From the NCBI GenBank assembly GCA_016946835.1, contig JACVTC010000157.1, forward strand, positions 250,001 through 314,000: 64,000 nucleotides of DNA, given 5' to 3'. Under the pieces are notes generated by a model that had not been told where the DNA came from, did not search any database, and saw only the letters and a program-made list of their open reading frames with translations. Positions 34,701 through 46,270 of this stretch are shown one piece after another; position 1 is the stretch's first letter; every line of letters begins with the position of its first letter. The stretch is from Neocallimastix lanati (nom. inval.). Lineage: Eukaryota > Neocallimastigomycota > Neocallimastigomycetes > Neocallimastigales > Neocallimastigaceae. A program made the position numbers and the translations under genes.

Positions 34701-37040
34701 TAAAAATATAGATAAAAGTAAAGAAAATATGGATTACAAAATTAACGACGACATAATTAATTTGAATAGTAAAAATTAAAACAATAACCTTAAAAAAGGA
34801 AGTAGAAACAAATAAATTTTTGGGTATGAGTAACAAACAAATAATACTCTACTATAAATATAATTTTAGAACAAAATATTATGCTAAAAAATATAATGTA
34901 ATTTCAGAGGTGAATAACGAAATTTCAACTAATAAAAGTTTATAAAAAATAGTGACAATACTAATACAGTTCATATAAATAAAAATTATAATAAATAAAA
35001 TAATAACACAGTACTAGAAAAAACGAAATATAATTCAAAAATGTCAAGAATAGGTCTTTAAATAAGAATAGTGATTATATAATTATCAATATCCATAGCA
35101 ATAATAAATATAACTCGAATTTTTCTTTAAAAAAGGTGGTAAACAATTCTCACGTTGGAAAAGGTGAATGTAGGTATTTTTTTTATAAAAATAAACGTAA
35201 TTGGATAGAAAAGGAGAAAAAATGTTGAAAATCCTTCAAATATCCATGAGAAAAGCAATAAATAATACTATAAAAAAATAATTGTTTTACCAAAAATGAC
35301 AAGTTTTATTTAAAAAAAAAATCAGATTATACCAATTAAAAAAGAAATAAACACTAAACACTAAATAAAACGTCTACTTTTAATAACTATCATTTTTATT
35401 ATAGACATCATTAAATTCTATTATCTTATTAACTATATAATAATCAATATCTAATACACTGATTTAAATAATAAAATTTAATTGTATTTATATTTTTTAA
35501 TGATTACATTACAATATATTATTCCTATCTAATTTACATATATTACTATTTATTTATAAACAAAATATTTATTAATAATTTTATTAAATAATAATTAACT
35601 AAAATTAAACAATAATTAATTCAATAAACTTTCAATTTATTTAAAATAATAATTAAATTCAGTATTAGCTCATTTATTATCAATTTATTATAAATATTAT
35701 TGATACTAAAGTTTATATATTTACAATTCAAACTATTTCTATAAACTATTTAAACTAATTTTAACTATTTAAAACTACTACTGAATTAATGTTAAAGTAT
35801 TATAAAATAACTAAACTAAATTAACAAAGTTAAATAAAATAACTGAATTAAATAAATTACTTTAATTAAATTTATTATCCAAAATTATTTAGATAATAAT
35901 TTTTACTTTTGAACAGTTTACATAATTTATAATAAATTTTCATACGTGAATCATAAATTTATGTAATTTTATTATATTAATTAATTATTATATAATTAAT
36001 TATTATATAATTAATTAGTAAAGATTCTATTAAATCTTTAAAAACACTAATAAATATTGATAATTCAAATAAAAATGATACCAAACCGATTAAAAATTCT
36101 CCTGCTAGTACTCCTGTAAGTACACTTAAAAGAAAATATTGATAATTTCAAAACTTAAAAATGAAAAATAATTTAATAAAAATTGTTCAAAGAATGAAGA
36201 AATATTTAATTCATAACCATTGGATAATGGTAAAATTATTAAATTTCAATAATTCAAATTCAGACCAAATAATGACGAGTAATAATAATATTGATAATAA
36301 TAAACCCACTAAATTTAAATATTTTTTGATATAAAATAAATATTTGTGTCAACATATTTTTATATTTGAAGATTTATATATTCAGATATTAAAATTTATA
36401 TCTTATTATAATAATTTATATTATTATTTAAATTTTATTTTATTATTTATATTTTATTTTATTATTTATATTTTGTTTATATTATATTATATTTCATATA
36501 TATATTTCTTAAATATTAAACTAAACTTCTTATTTTAAAATATAAAAGTTTATATAATTAATATAATAGTTTATATTCTTATTTATTATATATATTTATA
36601 ATTATAGTGTAATTAATATTATTCTTATTTTTTGTTATTGTTTTTCTTTGGTTGAAATAATGCTGTAATTATAAAATAATAAAATATTAATAAAAATTAT
36701 AAATAACTCAAATACATTTATTAAACAAGCTACAACACAAAGAATATCACATTATTTTGTACAACAACAACTGAATCTACAACATTTATAGATAAAAATA
36801 ATAAATAACATAAAATTAATAATAATAGTAATAAATCTATGAATCTTAAAAATTTTCAAAAAAAAACAATTAAAATTATATTAATAAAATTTTTTTTCAA
36901 AATATCAATAATAAAAATATAATTAATGATAAAAATAAAAACAGTATAATAAAAACATTATACTTTGAATTATTCCAATATATTTTTCAACTATTTTTGA
37001 TTTATTTTAATTATTTTTTTGTTTAATTAATTTATTTATC
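34701..37040. other. Decayed retroelement sequence, no clear domain
   Basis: Asn/Lys/Ile-rich broken frames. A frame at about 36080-36145 ending KRKY resembles a frame at 37030-37180 that ends in AAKRKYTR, indicating two remnants of the same integrase-RT spacer. Confidence 0.35.
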
Positions 37041-37768
37041 AGTAACAAATGATACATTTGACAAAACATTTAAATTTTCTCGTAATAAAACTGAAAATAA
37101 TGAAGATTCACTCACTAAAAATATCAAAGAAGATAATTCTAATAGTAATATTATAGCTGCTAAAAGAAAATATACAAGATAATATCAAAGATAATAAACT
37201 AATAACTAACAATTTAAATTGTTCAAATTTAAATGAAAATAATTTTATTCATATTGTCGACAAAACTCTCAAGTAAATTATTCTAATAGCCAAAATTTTT
37301 GTTTTGATATTAATTACAAAAATATTAATATTATTTCAATATTTATATTACTAATGGTAAATATGACTGAAGATATGAAAGGGATAAACAACCAGTCGGT
37401 ATTCAAATGTTCCATTAGATACTGATATATACACTACTATTCCACTAGAAGATACCAACTTTGGACGGGGATTCTGGATATTCAATAAAGCATTATACGG
37501 ATTAAAACATTCCAATAGACAATGGAACCAAAATGAACACAAAATATTTTAAATAAAGCGAATTTAAATAGATAAAATCTAAAAAATGTATATTTAAATA
37601 TTCAAAGAAAAATAAAACTAAAATGCATCATAGGTTTAAATGTAGATGATATTATCAAAATTGGAGGAAGACAAAGAAATACAAAATATAATTACAAAAA
37701 TTAAAGAAAAATTTAAAATATCAAATTGTGGACCAGCTGAATTCATACTTGGTATATTGCCTTCAATG
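37041..37768 (+). pseudogene. Copia reverse transcriptase fragment
   Basis: A first open piece (about 37041-37180) is spacer. From 37409 to 37551 the frame reads VPLDTDIYTTIPLEDT and then FNKALYGLKHSNRQWNQ, the ALYGLKQ..R.W core of copia RT. After a stop the frame near 37633-37660 gives LNVDDIIKIG, the YVDD active site with Tyr changed to Asn. It then shifts to KIKEKFKISNCGPAEFILGI, the copia block following the active site, ending at about 37765 where unrelated sequence begins. Confidence 0.9.
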
Positions 37769-37789
37769 GTATTGACTTACTTTTTGAAG

Positions 37790-38022
37790 TTTTAGATAAT
37801 TTCCTTGTTGTTAATTTTAATACCATTCAACGATTTAATAGTATTATCAATCTCCTTTTGATAATCTGATTGAGATTTAATAAGTTGATTTACTTTTTCA
37901 TTGGTTAACTCTTCATTAAATTATTCAATTTGGTTTTGTATTTTTTGTATATTATCAATTTGATCTTGATAATGATTTAACTATTTGAGGATTTCATTAA
38001 GAGAAGATTCTACTTATTTTAT
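37790..38022 (-). pseudogene. Broken coiled-coil peptide, unidentified
   Basis: The minus-strand frame, with three stops, reads NHYQDQIDNIQKIQNQIE and EKVNQLIKSQSDYQKEIDNT. It is heptad-like, rich in Gln/Asn/Lys/Ile, with no family recognised. It lies just downstream of the minus-strand Rep pseudogene and directly against the copia RT fragment. Confidence 0.4.
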
Positions 38023-38109
38023 TTAAAAAAATACTTTATTTATTATAAAATTTTCAATAATACATGTAAATATTAATTACACAAAAAACATAAATAAAAT
38101 AAAATAAAA

Positions 38110-39797
38110 CTAAATTAACATTTTTTTATTATAAATCATTTCATAATATAATAAGTTATTATACATTTGTGTTAATAATTCTTCATATTTTTTCGTATTA
38201 TCAAAATTAATATTTAAAATATTTTGATACTTATATAATTCAATTAATAAGTTATTTCAATAATCATAGAGATCTTTACCAACTTTTTATATATGTTATA
38301 CCTATAAGTATTTCTATAGTTAGAATTAATTTTGTTTATCTTGGCTTTTATTTGGTCAATGAATTTTAAACATTGAGAATAGATCGAATTTTGGTTTTTT
38401 ATGTCTTTCTTCTGCTGTTCAATCATCGATAGTAAACGGATTTGTTCTTTTGCTCTGCCTCCCTAATAAAGAACAACTGGCTCTAGGGATATCTTCATTT
38501 TCTTTTTCGTTTTCTTCATTATAATCATCACTCTCTATTAAGATTGGTTCATTAACAACATTTTCATTATTAACAGGATTAGTTGGTAGATTATCATTTT
38601 CTGGTTGTTTACCATTTTCTTCTTTTTCTTCTTTTTTATTAATTACATTTTTATAATAATAAGTTTCTCTTGTATCGAATTCTACCCAATTGCAAAAACC
38701 ACCAATAGTTCTAGTATCAATACAGTTTTCAGCTGGCGTTTTATTAATTCTTTTTTTTCCAATTCAACAATAGTAGCACCGACATCATTCCAATAATCAA
38801 GAGCATCAGCTGGAAAAAGTTCTTCAAATGTTTTATTAAAAACAAAAATACATGGTTTATCATTTTTTATAGTATCAGGAGATTTATATTTACCACTGAT
38901 TGTATCAGATGGTTACCTATCCATGGCTTCATTAAAGTCCAGTTACTTGTAACTTGGTTTTCTTTATAGTCTTCACTACCGCCGTTATCATCAAAGAAGT
39001 TGAAGCTGGCTTCAACTTCCAAATTATCGAAATTCCATATGTTACACCAGTAACTGAATGTTCACATATATGCAATTAGGAAGATTTATCACTTGAACCA
39101 CAACCACTTAAATATAGTGATTTAGGTCTACTTCTTTCTGGTTGTTTTTTATTATGAAAAAAATTAAACCAATTATCTAAATAAATAAGATATTCTTTTA
39201 ATTCGGTAAGTATCCAAAACATATCCTAATAAGGGACAGGTTTTAAATTTGGCTTATTTTTAAATAATTTAATAACTTATCATAATTTAAGTGTTTGCTA
39301 AAATACAGATAGAATCATTTTTTGTCCGCTAGAATATCCTTTACAATTTCTTTTTTAGTAGTATTTGGCCTGGTATTGATTTGTTCGCGAAGAAATTCAG
39401 TAATTGGAATTCCAAAATATCTTTTTCTTTTTTAACATTCACTATTGTTTAACTTATTTTCTTTTTTTTGATTTTCAAGTTCTTTTTGCCAATCAAAGTT
39501 GGCGTAAATTCGCCATTCAGATTCAGGTAATTTATTAGTTTGCTTTGTTACATATTCAATCATAGATAGAGTATTCTTACATTCGTCAGTGCTTTTTTTG
39601 TTTTTAAATTTAATGTTTGGATTCTTTCCATTTTTTTTTCCATCTTTATCTAGAGGCCATTCTGGGGAGTCATACTTTTCATAGTGTACTTTGGTACCTC
39701 CTCCTATTTTTATTTCAGGAAAGGGTTGTTGTGGTAAAACAAGTCTGTTGGATTCAATGGGTTCTTTTTCATAATGGTGCAATTCATGGAATTTCAA
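38110..39797 (-). pseudogene. Endogenous CRESS-DNA (geminivirus/genomovirus-like) Rep, copy 1
   Basis: Minus-strand gene spread over at least five frames. In order from its 5' side: a piece (39797-39432, 121 codons) with NPNI and the probable HUH endonuclease motif III Y-x-x-K (IEYVTK); a linker; a degenerate Walker A at about 39082-39125 (SLYLSGCGSSDKSS, the Gly before Lys replaced by Asp); Walker B FNFFDDN (about 38986-39006); and superfamily-3 motif C KPCIFVFNK (about 38831-38860). A Lys/Asn-rich C-terminal tail follows, ending at 38110. Motif order and spacing are those of CRESS Rep proteins, which nick and unwind single-stranded circular DNA. Family is inferred from motifs only; a plasmid Rep is possible. 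The 5' end is cut at the junction with copy 2. Confidence 0.7.
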
Positions 39798-40655
39798 TAA
39801 TTATCAAAGTGAAACTTCTTTTAATTTCTCGATTACGATGGTAGAGAATATTACAAAGGTAATAATACTGATAATTCTTGGGCCTATTTAAAACCATGGG
39901 TTGGAGGTCAGGATGTTGTTTCAATTTCAGGTAAATTTAAAACTCCAGTTACTGTAGGAAATAATAGACCTTGTGTGCATTTATTTCAAATAATAGATTT
40001 GAAGATAGATTTGATAGTATCGCAAGAAAATATTGGTATGATTGCCAGGGTTATATTATTGACTTAGGTGAAGAAGATATCATAAAAACCAAAAGATAAA
40101 AGAACTGTTGGAGGTTTTTGTAAATGGGTAGAATATACTACCAGAGAAACATGGTATTATAAAAATATTATTTGTGTAAAAGATAAAGGTAAAGAAGAAA
40201 AAAATGATGATCCTTTAACTAGTGAAATAGATCGTGAAAATCAGGTTATGGATCCTATTTTAATTCCTAGTGATACTGAAGAAGAAATTCCCAGAGCTAG
40301 TAGTTCTTTATTAAGGAGGCCGAGCAAAAGAACAAATCCATTTGCTATCATTGATACAACAACAGAAAAAACATGTAAAAAATCAAGAATTGATATACTC
40401 TCATTGTTCATCAATCAAATAAAGGTCAAGATAAACAAAATTAATTCTAATTATAGAAACACTTATAGGTATAAACATAAATATAAAGTTGGAAAAGATC
40501 TTTATAATCATAGAAATAATTTACTTATTGAATTATACAAATATCAAAATTTTTTAAATGCTAATTTAGATAATAAAATAAAATATGAAGAATTATTATT
40601 TAAAATGTATAATAATTTATTATATTATGAAATGATTTATAATAAAAAATGTTAA
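39788..40655 (+). pseudogene. Endogenous CRESS-like Rep, copy 2 (helicase half and tail)
   Basis: Plus-strand paralogue of copy 1, head to head with it. It begins inside the helicase with FNF plus an acidic Walker B remnant, then KPWVGGQDVVSISGKFKTP, then motif C region NNRPCVHLF, with breaks near 39820, 39985 and 40098. The last 135 codons (40248-40655) are an open frame from an internal Met. They contain IPRASSSLLRRPSKRTNPF and INQIKVKINKINSNYRN, both almost identical to copy 1 (IPRASCSLLGRQSKRTNPF, IDQIKAKINKINSNYRN). The two copies also share about 100 bp beyond the stop. The HUH domain is absent. Confidence 0.7.
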
Positions 40656-40749
40656 TTTAGTTTTTATTTTATTTTATTTATGTTTTTTATATAATTAATA
40701 TTTACATGTATTAATGAAAATATTTTAATAAATAAATTATTTTTAAAAA

Positions 40750-40959
40750 CTATCTATAAACTCTTATTGATTCATTTCTATTTCTATGTTCATTAAATCT
40801 ATCTATTAAATTGTTAACACTAACTCCAATTTGTTCTTTAAAATCAATTGCCATTTGATCGTAGTTTAATCTTCCTAAATAAAAGTGATTACCAGTATAA
40901 AAATCTACAATTGTAAGTTGAACTGCTCTTTCAAAATCAATTGTATTCATCAGGGCCAA
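40750..40959 (-). CDS. Small ORF, C-terminal piece of an unidentified gene
   Basis: 69 codons ending NNLIDRFNEHRNRNESIRVYR. Only 94 bp separate its stop from the stop of Rep copy 2 (tail to tail). The 5' flank continues protein-like in another frame (YNLGRQVFGPDEYN) and is interrupted by an AT tract, so this is probably the broken end of the gene at 41007-41764. No family recognised. Confidence 0.4.
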   Translation of the reverse strand: MALMNTIDFERAVQLTIVDFYTGNHFYLGRLNYDQMAIDFKEQIGVSVNNLIDRFNEHRNRNESIRVYR

Positions 40960-41006
40960 ATACTTGTCTTCCTAAATTGTATAAATATATATATATTTAT
41001 TTACAA

Positions 41007-41764
41007 TCAGAACTGGTTCATATTTTGTTCTCTTGGTCTTCTTTCTCTTTGTTCGCCATTATCTTCCCCTTCATCTGATCTATTAACTTGTTTTTTAAAT
41101 CTAATACCAAATGCATTATCACCTGGACACCAATAAAAAGCGAAATTACCTGAATCAACTCTTATTTCTTCTGTTACTGGATTACTAATTCTTATTTCAT
41201 CGCCATTGATATAAATATATCTAGGGAATGGATCATTATCAAATGTACCTGCAAATAAAGTATCTGGATCTTCAATATTATAATTTACTCTTCTAGTTTG
41301 ATGTCTAGTTATAATATAGCCATGTTCGTTAACATATGGCATGTTATCTATTGATATATTTTCTGTATCAACATCAGCTAAATATCTTTCTATAGCTGTT
41401 TCTATTAATGCATTTCTTTCTTCTCTATCACTTCTTACTCTTTCCGGTTCACTAGTATTCCCTTGTTCAATTGCATTTCTACTCATACCTTTATTTGGTG
41501 ATGTACTAGCTTCATCCAATGATTGTTTCATTATATATATGTGCTGCAGGTGATATATAATTTTTTTTTCCATCTAGTTTCTTTAATTTGAGGTAAAAGA
41601 TGTGTCTTTTTTGGTACATAATATACTCCTCTATTTTTATTTTCTTCTAACGTTTTACTTAATGAATATTTTTTTTATTTTTTTTTACCAAATCTAATCA
41701 TTTTACCTGGCATTGGTTGTGAGTTTATTTGTGACATACTAATTATTTTTCTTGTTTGATCCAT
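41007..41764 (-). pseudogene. Unidentified gene convergent to Rep, broken; candidate capsid gene by position only
   Basis: The largest frame (41573-41007, 188 codons) is acidic/polar, with YVNEHGYIITRHQTRR and FAFYWCPGDNAFGIRFKKQ. Upstream, another frame starts at an ATG at 41762-41764 (MDQTRKIISMSQINSQPMPG) and has a Lys-rich block then GVYYVPKKTHLLPQIKETRW. Frames change at two A-runs. A basic N-terminus, roughly 280-350 codons overall with the 40750-40959 piece, and a convergent position opposite Rep are what an ambisense CRESS genome shows for its capsid gene. I see no recognisable capsid motif, so this identification is speculation from context. Confidence 0.4.
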
Positions 41765-41792
41765 GGTACCATTGACTGTTGTTACTATTGCA

Positions 41793-41912
41793 AACTACTA
41801 TATATTAATTTGAAAATAGATAAAAAGTAGTATAGTCAACTATTATATATTAAGTTGAAAAGCAAATTAAAAGTAAAAAATTGTCATATAATATATATTA
41901 AGTTGAAAATTA
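41793..41912. repeat. Three iteron-like direct repeats
   Basis: CTACTATATATTAATTTGAAAA, CTATTATATATTAAGTTGAAAA and TATAATATATATTAAGTTGAAAA-like units are spaced about 45 and 47 bp apart just upstream of the candidate capsid gene. Such repeats could be Rep-binding iterons; the canonical nonanucleotide stem-loop of CRESS origins was not seen. Quoted units are variants of one core, TATATTAAGTTGAAAA. Confidence 0.5.
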
Positions 41913-42249
41913 TTAAAAATAATAAAATTTTCAAATTTTTAAGTAAAACACAACTAAAAGATAGTACTTAAAGTTACTTTAAAAAATAAAAATTGTAAAA
42001 TATAAAACATTAAATCAAAATTATATACAAATTTTGCTTGATTTATGATGCTTCTGACCAAATAGGAGTGAATATTTAATTCATTAACTATACACTTCTT
42101 ATACTATGAATAACTTAATTGGAGTTATATATTTTAATGTAATGCCGGTTTATCAAAAAGAAAGATCTTTTCATTATTGTATTACAGCTTGGATTAATGT
42201 ATTAATTATCGCTGTTCCTTTGTAAGTTTTTAATAATACAAGAATATTT

Positions 42250-42580
42250 TTAAAAGTCGATGTCTGTTGATTCATAGACGAATTTTGGTCGTTTTATTGT
42301 TAAGTTATTAAGTAGATGTATCCACACACAAAGCGCAATTCTTATCACTTCACAATATATTTGATTTGCATTAGTAAAATCTAATACATTTGACATATTA
42401 TCACATTCAATACTCATGCCATTGCATCTGCTAGTTTAATACATCGTCTTGGTTTATTTCGAAATGCAGCGGCATGCACTACAACATGCATGTCTTTATA
42501 ACATCCATTAATATTAAAATATAGCTTAACACTATCATTGTAAAGTAGACCAAATAATAAAAAAGATAGTTATTAAATAC
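42250..42580 (-). pseudogene. Decayed gene, unidentified
   Basis: Two minus-strand frames join with one shift near 42420. The upstream one reads YNDSVKLYFNINGCYKDMHV and later AAAFRNKPRRCIKLADAMA plus a stop; the other reads MSIECDNMSNVLDFTNANQI and ends TKRPKF/VYESTDIDF-like at 42250. Composition is gene-like (Cys, Trp and His present). I do not recognise the family. It lies next to the virus-like locus but may be unrelated. Confidence 0.45.
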
Positions 42581-43004
42581 CGATTAGATCCATAATTAAC
42601 TGACAATCAGTTAGTATATATTACAGGACGTCATTATTAAATAATCACATTCAATGGATGACGGAATGGTATAAATTGCATTCGTGTACTATTATACTAT
42701 TATTATTATTATTAAATTATTATCAAATAAATATTTAAATATTTATTGTTTTATTTTTATTTTATTTAATTATATAATTTGTTTTTAATTAATAAACAGA
42801 GATAATTTTTATATATAATTAATAGTTATAAATAAGAAGTAGTATACAATTGTAAACTGAACAAGTGATATTTATATTATATATTTTTAAATGAATTTTA
42901 TAATTTTAATTATGGTACGATGATAACTAAATTGAAGTTATTAAAAATTACTAATCAATAAATTATTTATTTTACCCATTATCTTTTTAGTACCACTACT
43001 TAGA

Positions 43005-43039
<35 letters not shown>

Positions 43040-43401
43040 CTGAAACTCACCGTTAATATAATTTTTAAAAAATATATTAAATAATATTTTATAATTAAAT
43101 TAAATTAAATTAAATAACTTTTAAAAAATTTCATAATTAATCTATAGCTTGTTAATGGGAATTAAAAAACACAAAGTAATAATAATAATAATAATAATAA
43201 AAAAAGGGAATCTTTTCTTGATGACTCACATGGAACATCTATCTATATATATATATTAATATTATACTTTGGATTATCGTTAAAAATTAAACGAAGAGGA
43301 TTATTTAATTAGTTATAATTTTTTTCTAAAAAAAAAAGTATATAATAATTTAAAATAAATTTTATAATTTAAATAATAATAATAATGATAATTACTATTA
43401 C

Positions 43402-43471
<70 letters not shown>

Positions 43472-43796
43472 TTTTCTTTTACTATTTCATTTTTATTTCC
43501 GGTTAAGGATAAGGTTAAACCTTTGTCATTTTTTTATAATTTTAAATTAGTTATATATATTAATGATATTCTATATATTTATATATATTTAACATTACAT
43601 AGTTTTGTTTTAATATATTATAAAATTTAATAATAAAAAAAAAAAAAAAAAAAATTTAAAAATAAATATATATATATTTAAATAAATAAAACATTAAAAT
43701 TGTTTTTATTATTTAAAATATATATATATATTTTGTTTTATGAAAAACAAAAAGTATTAAATAAAAAAAAAACTACAACATTAACGATAGAAAATG

Positions 43797-43827
<31 letters not shown>

Positions 43828-44190
43828 GTGATACCTTTAATTCATTTTTGTTATTAATAAAATTAGATTTATTCTATTCGTAAAAATTTTTTAAAAATTT
43901 TATTTTTTGCTTTTTATTTTTATTTTTATTTATTTAATTTTATTTATTTTTATTTAATTTTTTTTAATATTTTAAAATTGAATTAATTATCTTTAAATAT
44001 ATCCTACAAAATAAAATACATTTTACAAAAAATAAAATATTTTATACAAAATAAAATATATTATTATTTTAATAATGAACCAGTTCATTCATTTAAATAT
44101 AATAATAAGCATAAAAAAATTTTTTTTTTTTTAATTTCATTAAAAATTAGTTTAACCTAATTCTCATTATGATATTATTATAATATATAT
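42581..44190. other. Gene-free AT-rich stretch with TTA microsatellite
   Basis: A T-run of about 35 (43006-43039), an ATT/TTA microsatellite of about 26 units at 43394-43470 and A-runs near 43637 and 43804. The end is the 3' flank of the CBM18 gene. Confidence 0.5.
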
Positions 44191-44198
44191 ATTCATTA

Positions 44199-45254
44199 TT
44201 AATTTACTACTAAAGCAATAAGTCCACCATAACTTATCTTTTGATAACATAACTTATTTATATTAGGACAGTTAGTTTTTCTTTCATACTTTTTTAATTT
44301 ATAATCTATTTTACTAAGATTTGATTCGTATGGATTTCTAAAACAAGTTGAGGGGCAATAAAGTGAGTCAAATTCATTATCACAATAGCTACAATTTATA
44401 CATGCTATACACATTCCTGATACTTGAGGTAAACAATTTCCATAGCCAGCTTGACAACCTCTACCACAAGATTTTTGAGAGGAAGCACAATGACCTGATT
44501 CATCACAACATTCATATTCTGGACAGACTTTATTACCATATTGAGGTCCACAAGTACCATCAGTACTAATGTCAGTGGAAACTCTTTTACATGCATTAGG
44601 ATACTTTTTAGCAATATCAGGAAATTGAGAGCAATCAATACATTTGTTACATTCAGAACATAATCTTTCAAGATCAATAGCTTCTAATTTATCCAATTCA
44701 TTATCTTTCATGGTACAAGGTTCTATTTCTATAGTTTCATTTCTTTTATTTCCATTTTTAAAACAGGTCTTTGGACATAAAAGTTTATCAATAGGACTCT
44801 CATCACAATTTAAACAATCTTCACATTCAAGACAAGATTCTCTATCAAATTCATTAGTTGGTAAACAGAAACCATAACCTTTTTGACAACCAACACCACA
44901 TGATTCTAAATCGAAACTACATTGACCAGATTCACTACAACAGGCATCACCTGGACACATTTTATCATCATAATCAGGTCCACAGTGGATAACATTAGAA
45001 GTAGTAGGTTTAGAAGTAAGTGTAGTAGTGGTGGTAGTGGTAGTAGTAGCATTTCCAGAACATCTTCCATATTCGGATTGACATCCATAAGAAGCATCAC
45101 AATATTCCTTACTTCTACCACAATAACCTAAATAACTACAGCATTGATTCTCAGGACATTTCTTATTATTAAATTTTTCTCCACAACGTAATGCTTGTGA
45201 AAAATTAATTATTGCTAATATAAAATATAAATAAAATAAACCAGTTATTTTCAT
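44199..45254 (-). CDS. Secreted protein with three CBM18 chitin-binding domains
   Basis: 351 residues, intact. Residues 1-21 are a signal peptide (hydrophobic, ending SQA). Three hevein-like CBM18 modules with the eight-cysteine pattern CG...CP...CCS..G.CG....C...C lie at about 24-65, 91-130 and 235-274. A nine-Thr linker (70-78) separates the first two. Between and after the modules lie Cys-rich segments of a second type (CLECEDCLNCD...LLCPKTCF at about 141-164, and CIACINCSYCD...LYCPSTCF after 274). No catalytic domain is present. Likely wall-bound or secreted, binding chitin or N-acetylglucosamine polymers; role (wall protection, adhesion) unproven. The last residues (GGLIALVVN) are mildly hydrophobic but too short for a membrane anchor. 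The higher GC than flanks and the A-rich start context support the gene. Confidence 0.93.
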   Translation of the reverse strand: MKITGLFYLYFILAIINFSQALRCGEKFNNKKCPENQCCSYLGYCGRSKEYCDASYGCQSEYGRCSGNATTTTTTTTTLTSKPTTSNVIHCGPDYDDKMCPGDACCSESGQCSFDLESCGVGCQKGYGFCLPTNEFDRESCLECEDCLNCDESPIDKLLCPKTCFKNGNKRNETIEIEPCTMKDNELDKLEAIDLERLCSECNKCIDCSQFPDIAKKYPNACKRVSTDISTDGTCGPQYGNKVCPEYECCDESGHCASSQKSCGRGCQAGYGNCLPQVSGMCIACINCSYCDNEFDSLYCPSTCFRNPYESNLSKIDYKLKKYERKTNCPNINKLCYQKISYGGLIALVVN

Positions 45255-46270
45255 TTTTTTTTATATTGTTTTATTTTCTATTTTTTTTTTTCAATTTTTT
45301 TTTTATTTTATTTAATTTTATTATATTTTATTTATTTTTTAATTCTTTATTATATATATATATATACACAGTTTTTATATAAATATTTTTTTATTTTTAT
45401 ATATATATATATTCTTTTTTTATTTATTTATTTATTTTTTTTTTTTTTGAAGGAAATATAAATAGAAAAAAAAAAAAAGAAGAAATAATCCTCATTTATA
45501 TATCAACTCTTTTTGAGACATTTAATTAATAGAAAATTCTTTTTTTTTTTTTTTTTTATAACTTTCAATTTTGATTTTAATTTTGATTAAAAAAAAAAAA
45601 AAAAAAAGTTTAATATATAAAATATATAAAATTTATAAAATATAGAAATATATAAAAATATAAAATAAATTTTTTACACTTTGAAAATGTTGGTATAAAA
45701 AAAAAAGACAAAAAGAACTTTTATAATTTTTTTTTTTCTGCTTTAGACTGCTCTTGCTCTCATGAAATACTTTTTAATTTTCTATCTCATAAGAAACACG
45801 TGATATGATCTATGTTTCAAAATATGTATTTTAAACATTTTATCTCTTCTTATTTCTTATAAAAAAAAAAAAAAAAAAAAGTAATACCAAAAGAATTCAT
45901 TTAATAACATTTATTATAATATTATAATATTCAGACCTTTAATAACATTGAATTTGCAATGCTCTTATTATTTCATTTAATAATTATATTATCAGATATT
46001 TAATATAATAATAATAATAATAATTAATATAGAAATTAAGTTATATTAATTATTAAATGAAACTATAGTTAAAAATGGAAGATTGAAATTGAAAATTGAA
46101 AAATTGAAAATATTAATTATTAATAATATTAACTAATTATTTATAGTTATGATATAATAATGAAAATCAGAACTTTAATAATTATTAATAAATTATTTAA
46201 TTCATCATTTTTACACATAAATATAAATTAATAAATCATTAAAATATCACTTGATTAATTACCATATGCT
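45255..46270. other. 5' flank of the CBM18 gene; gene-free
   Basis: T-runs, (AT)n at 45351-45365, A-runs and A/T words. Small islands at 45740-45850 were not identified. Confidence 0.5.

Noticed and set aside
43385-43630. Poly-Ile frame
   Set aside because: ATT microsatellite.
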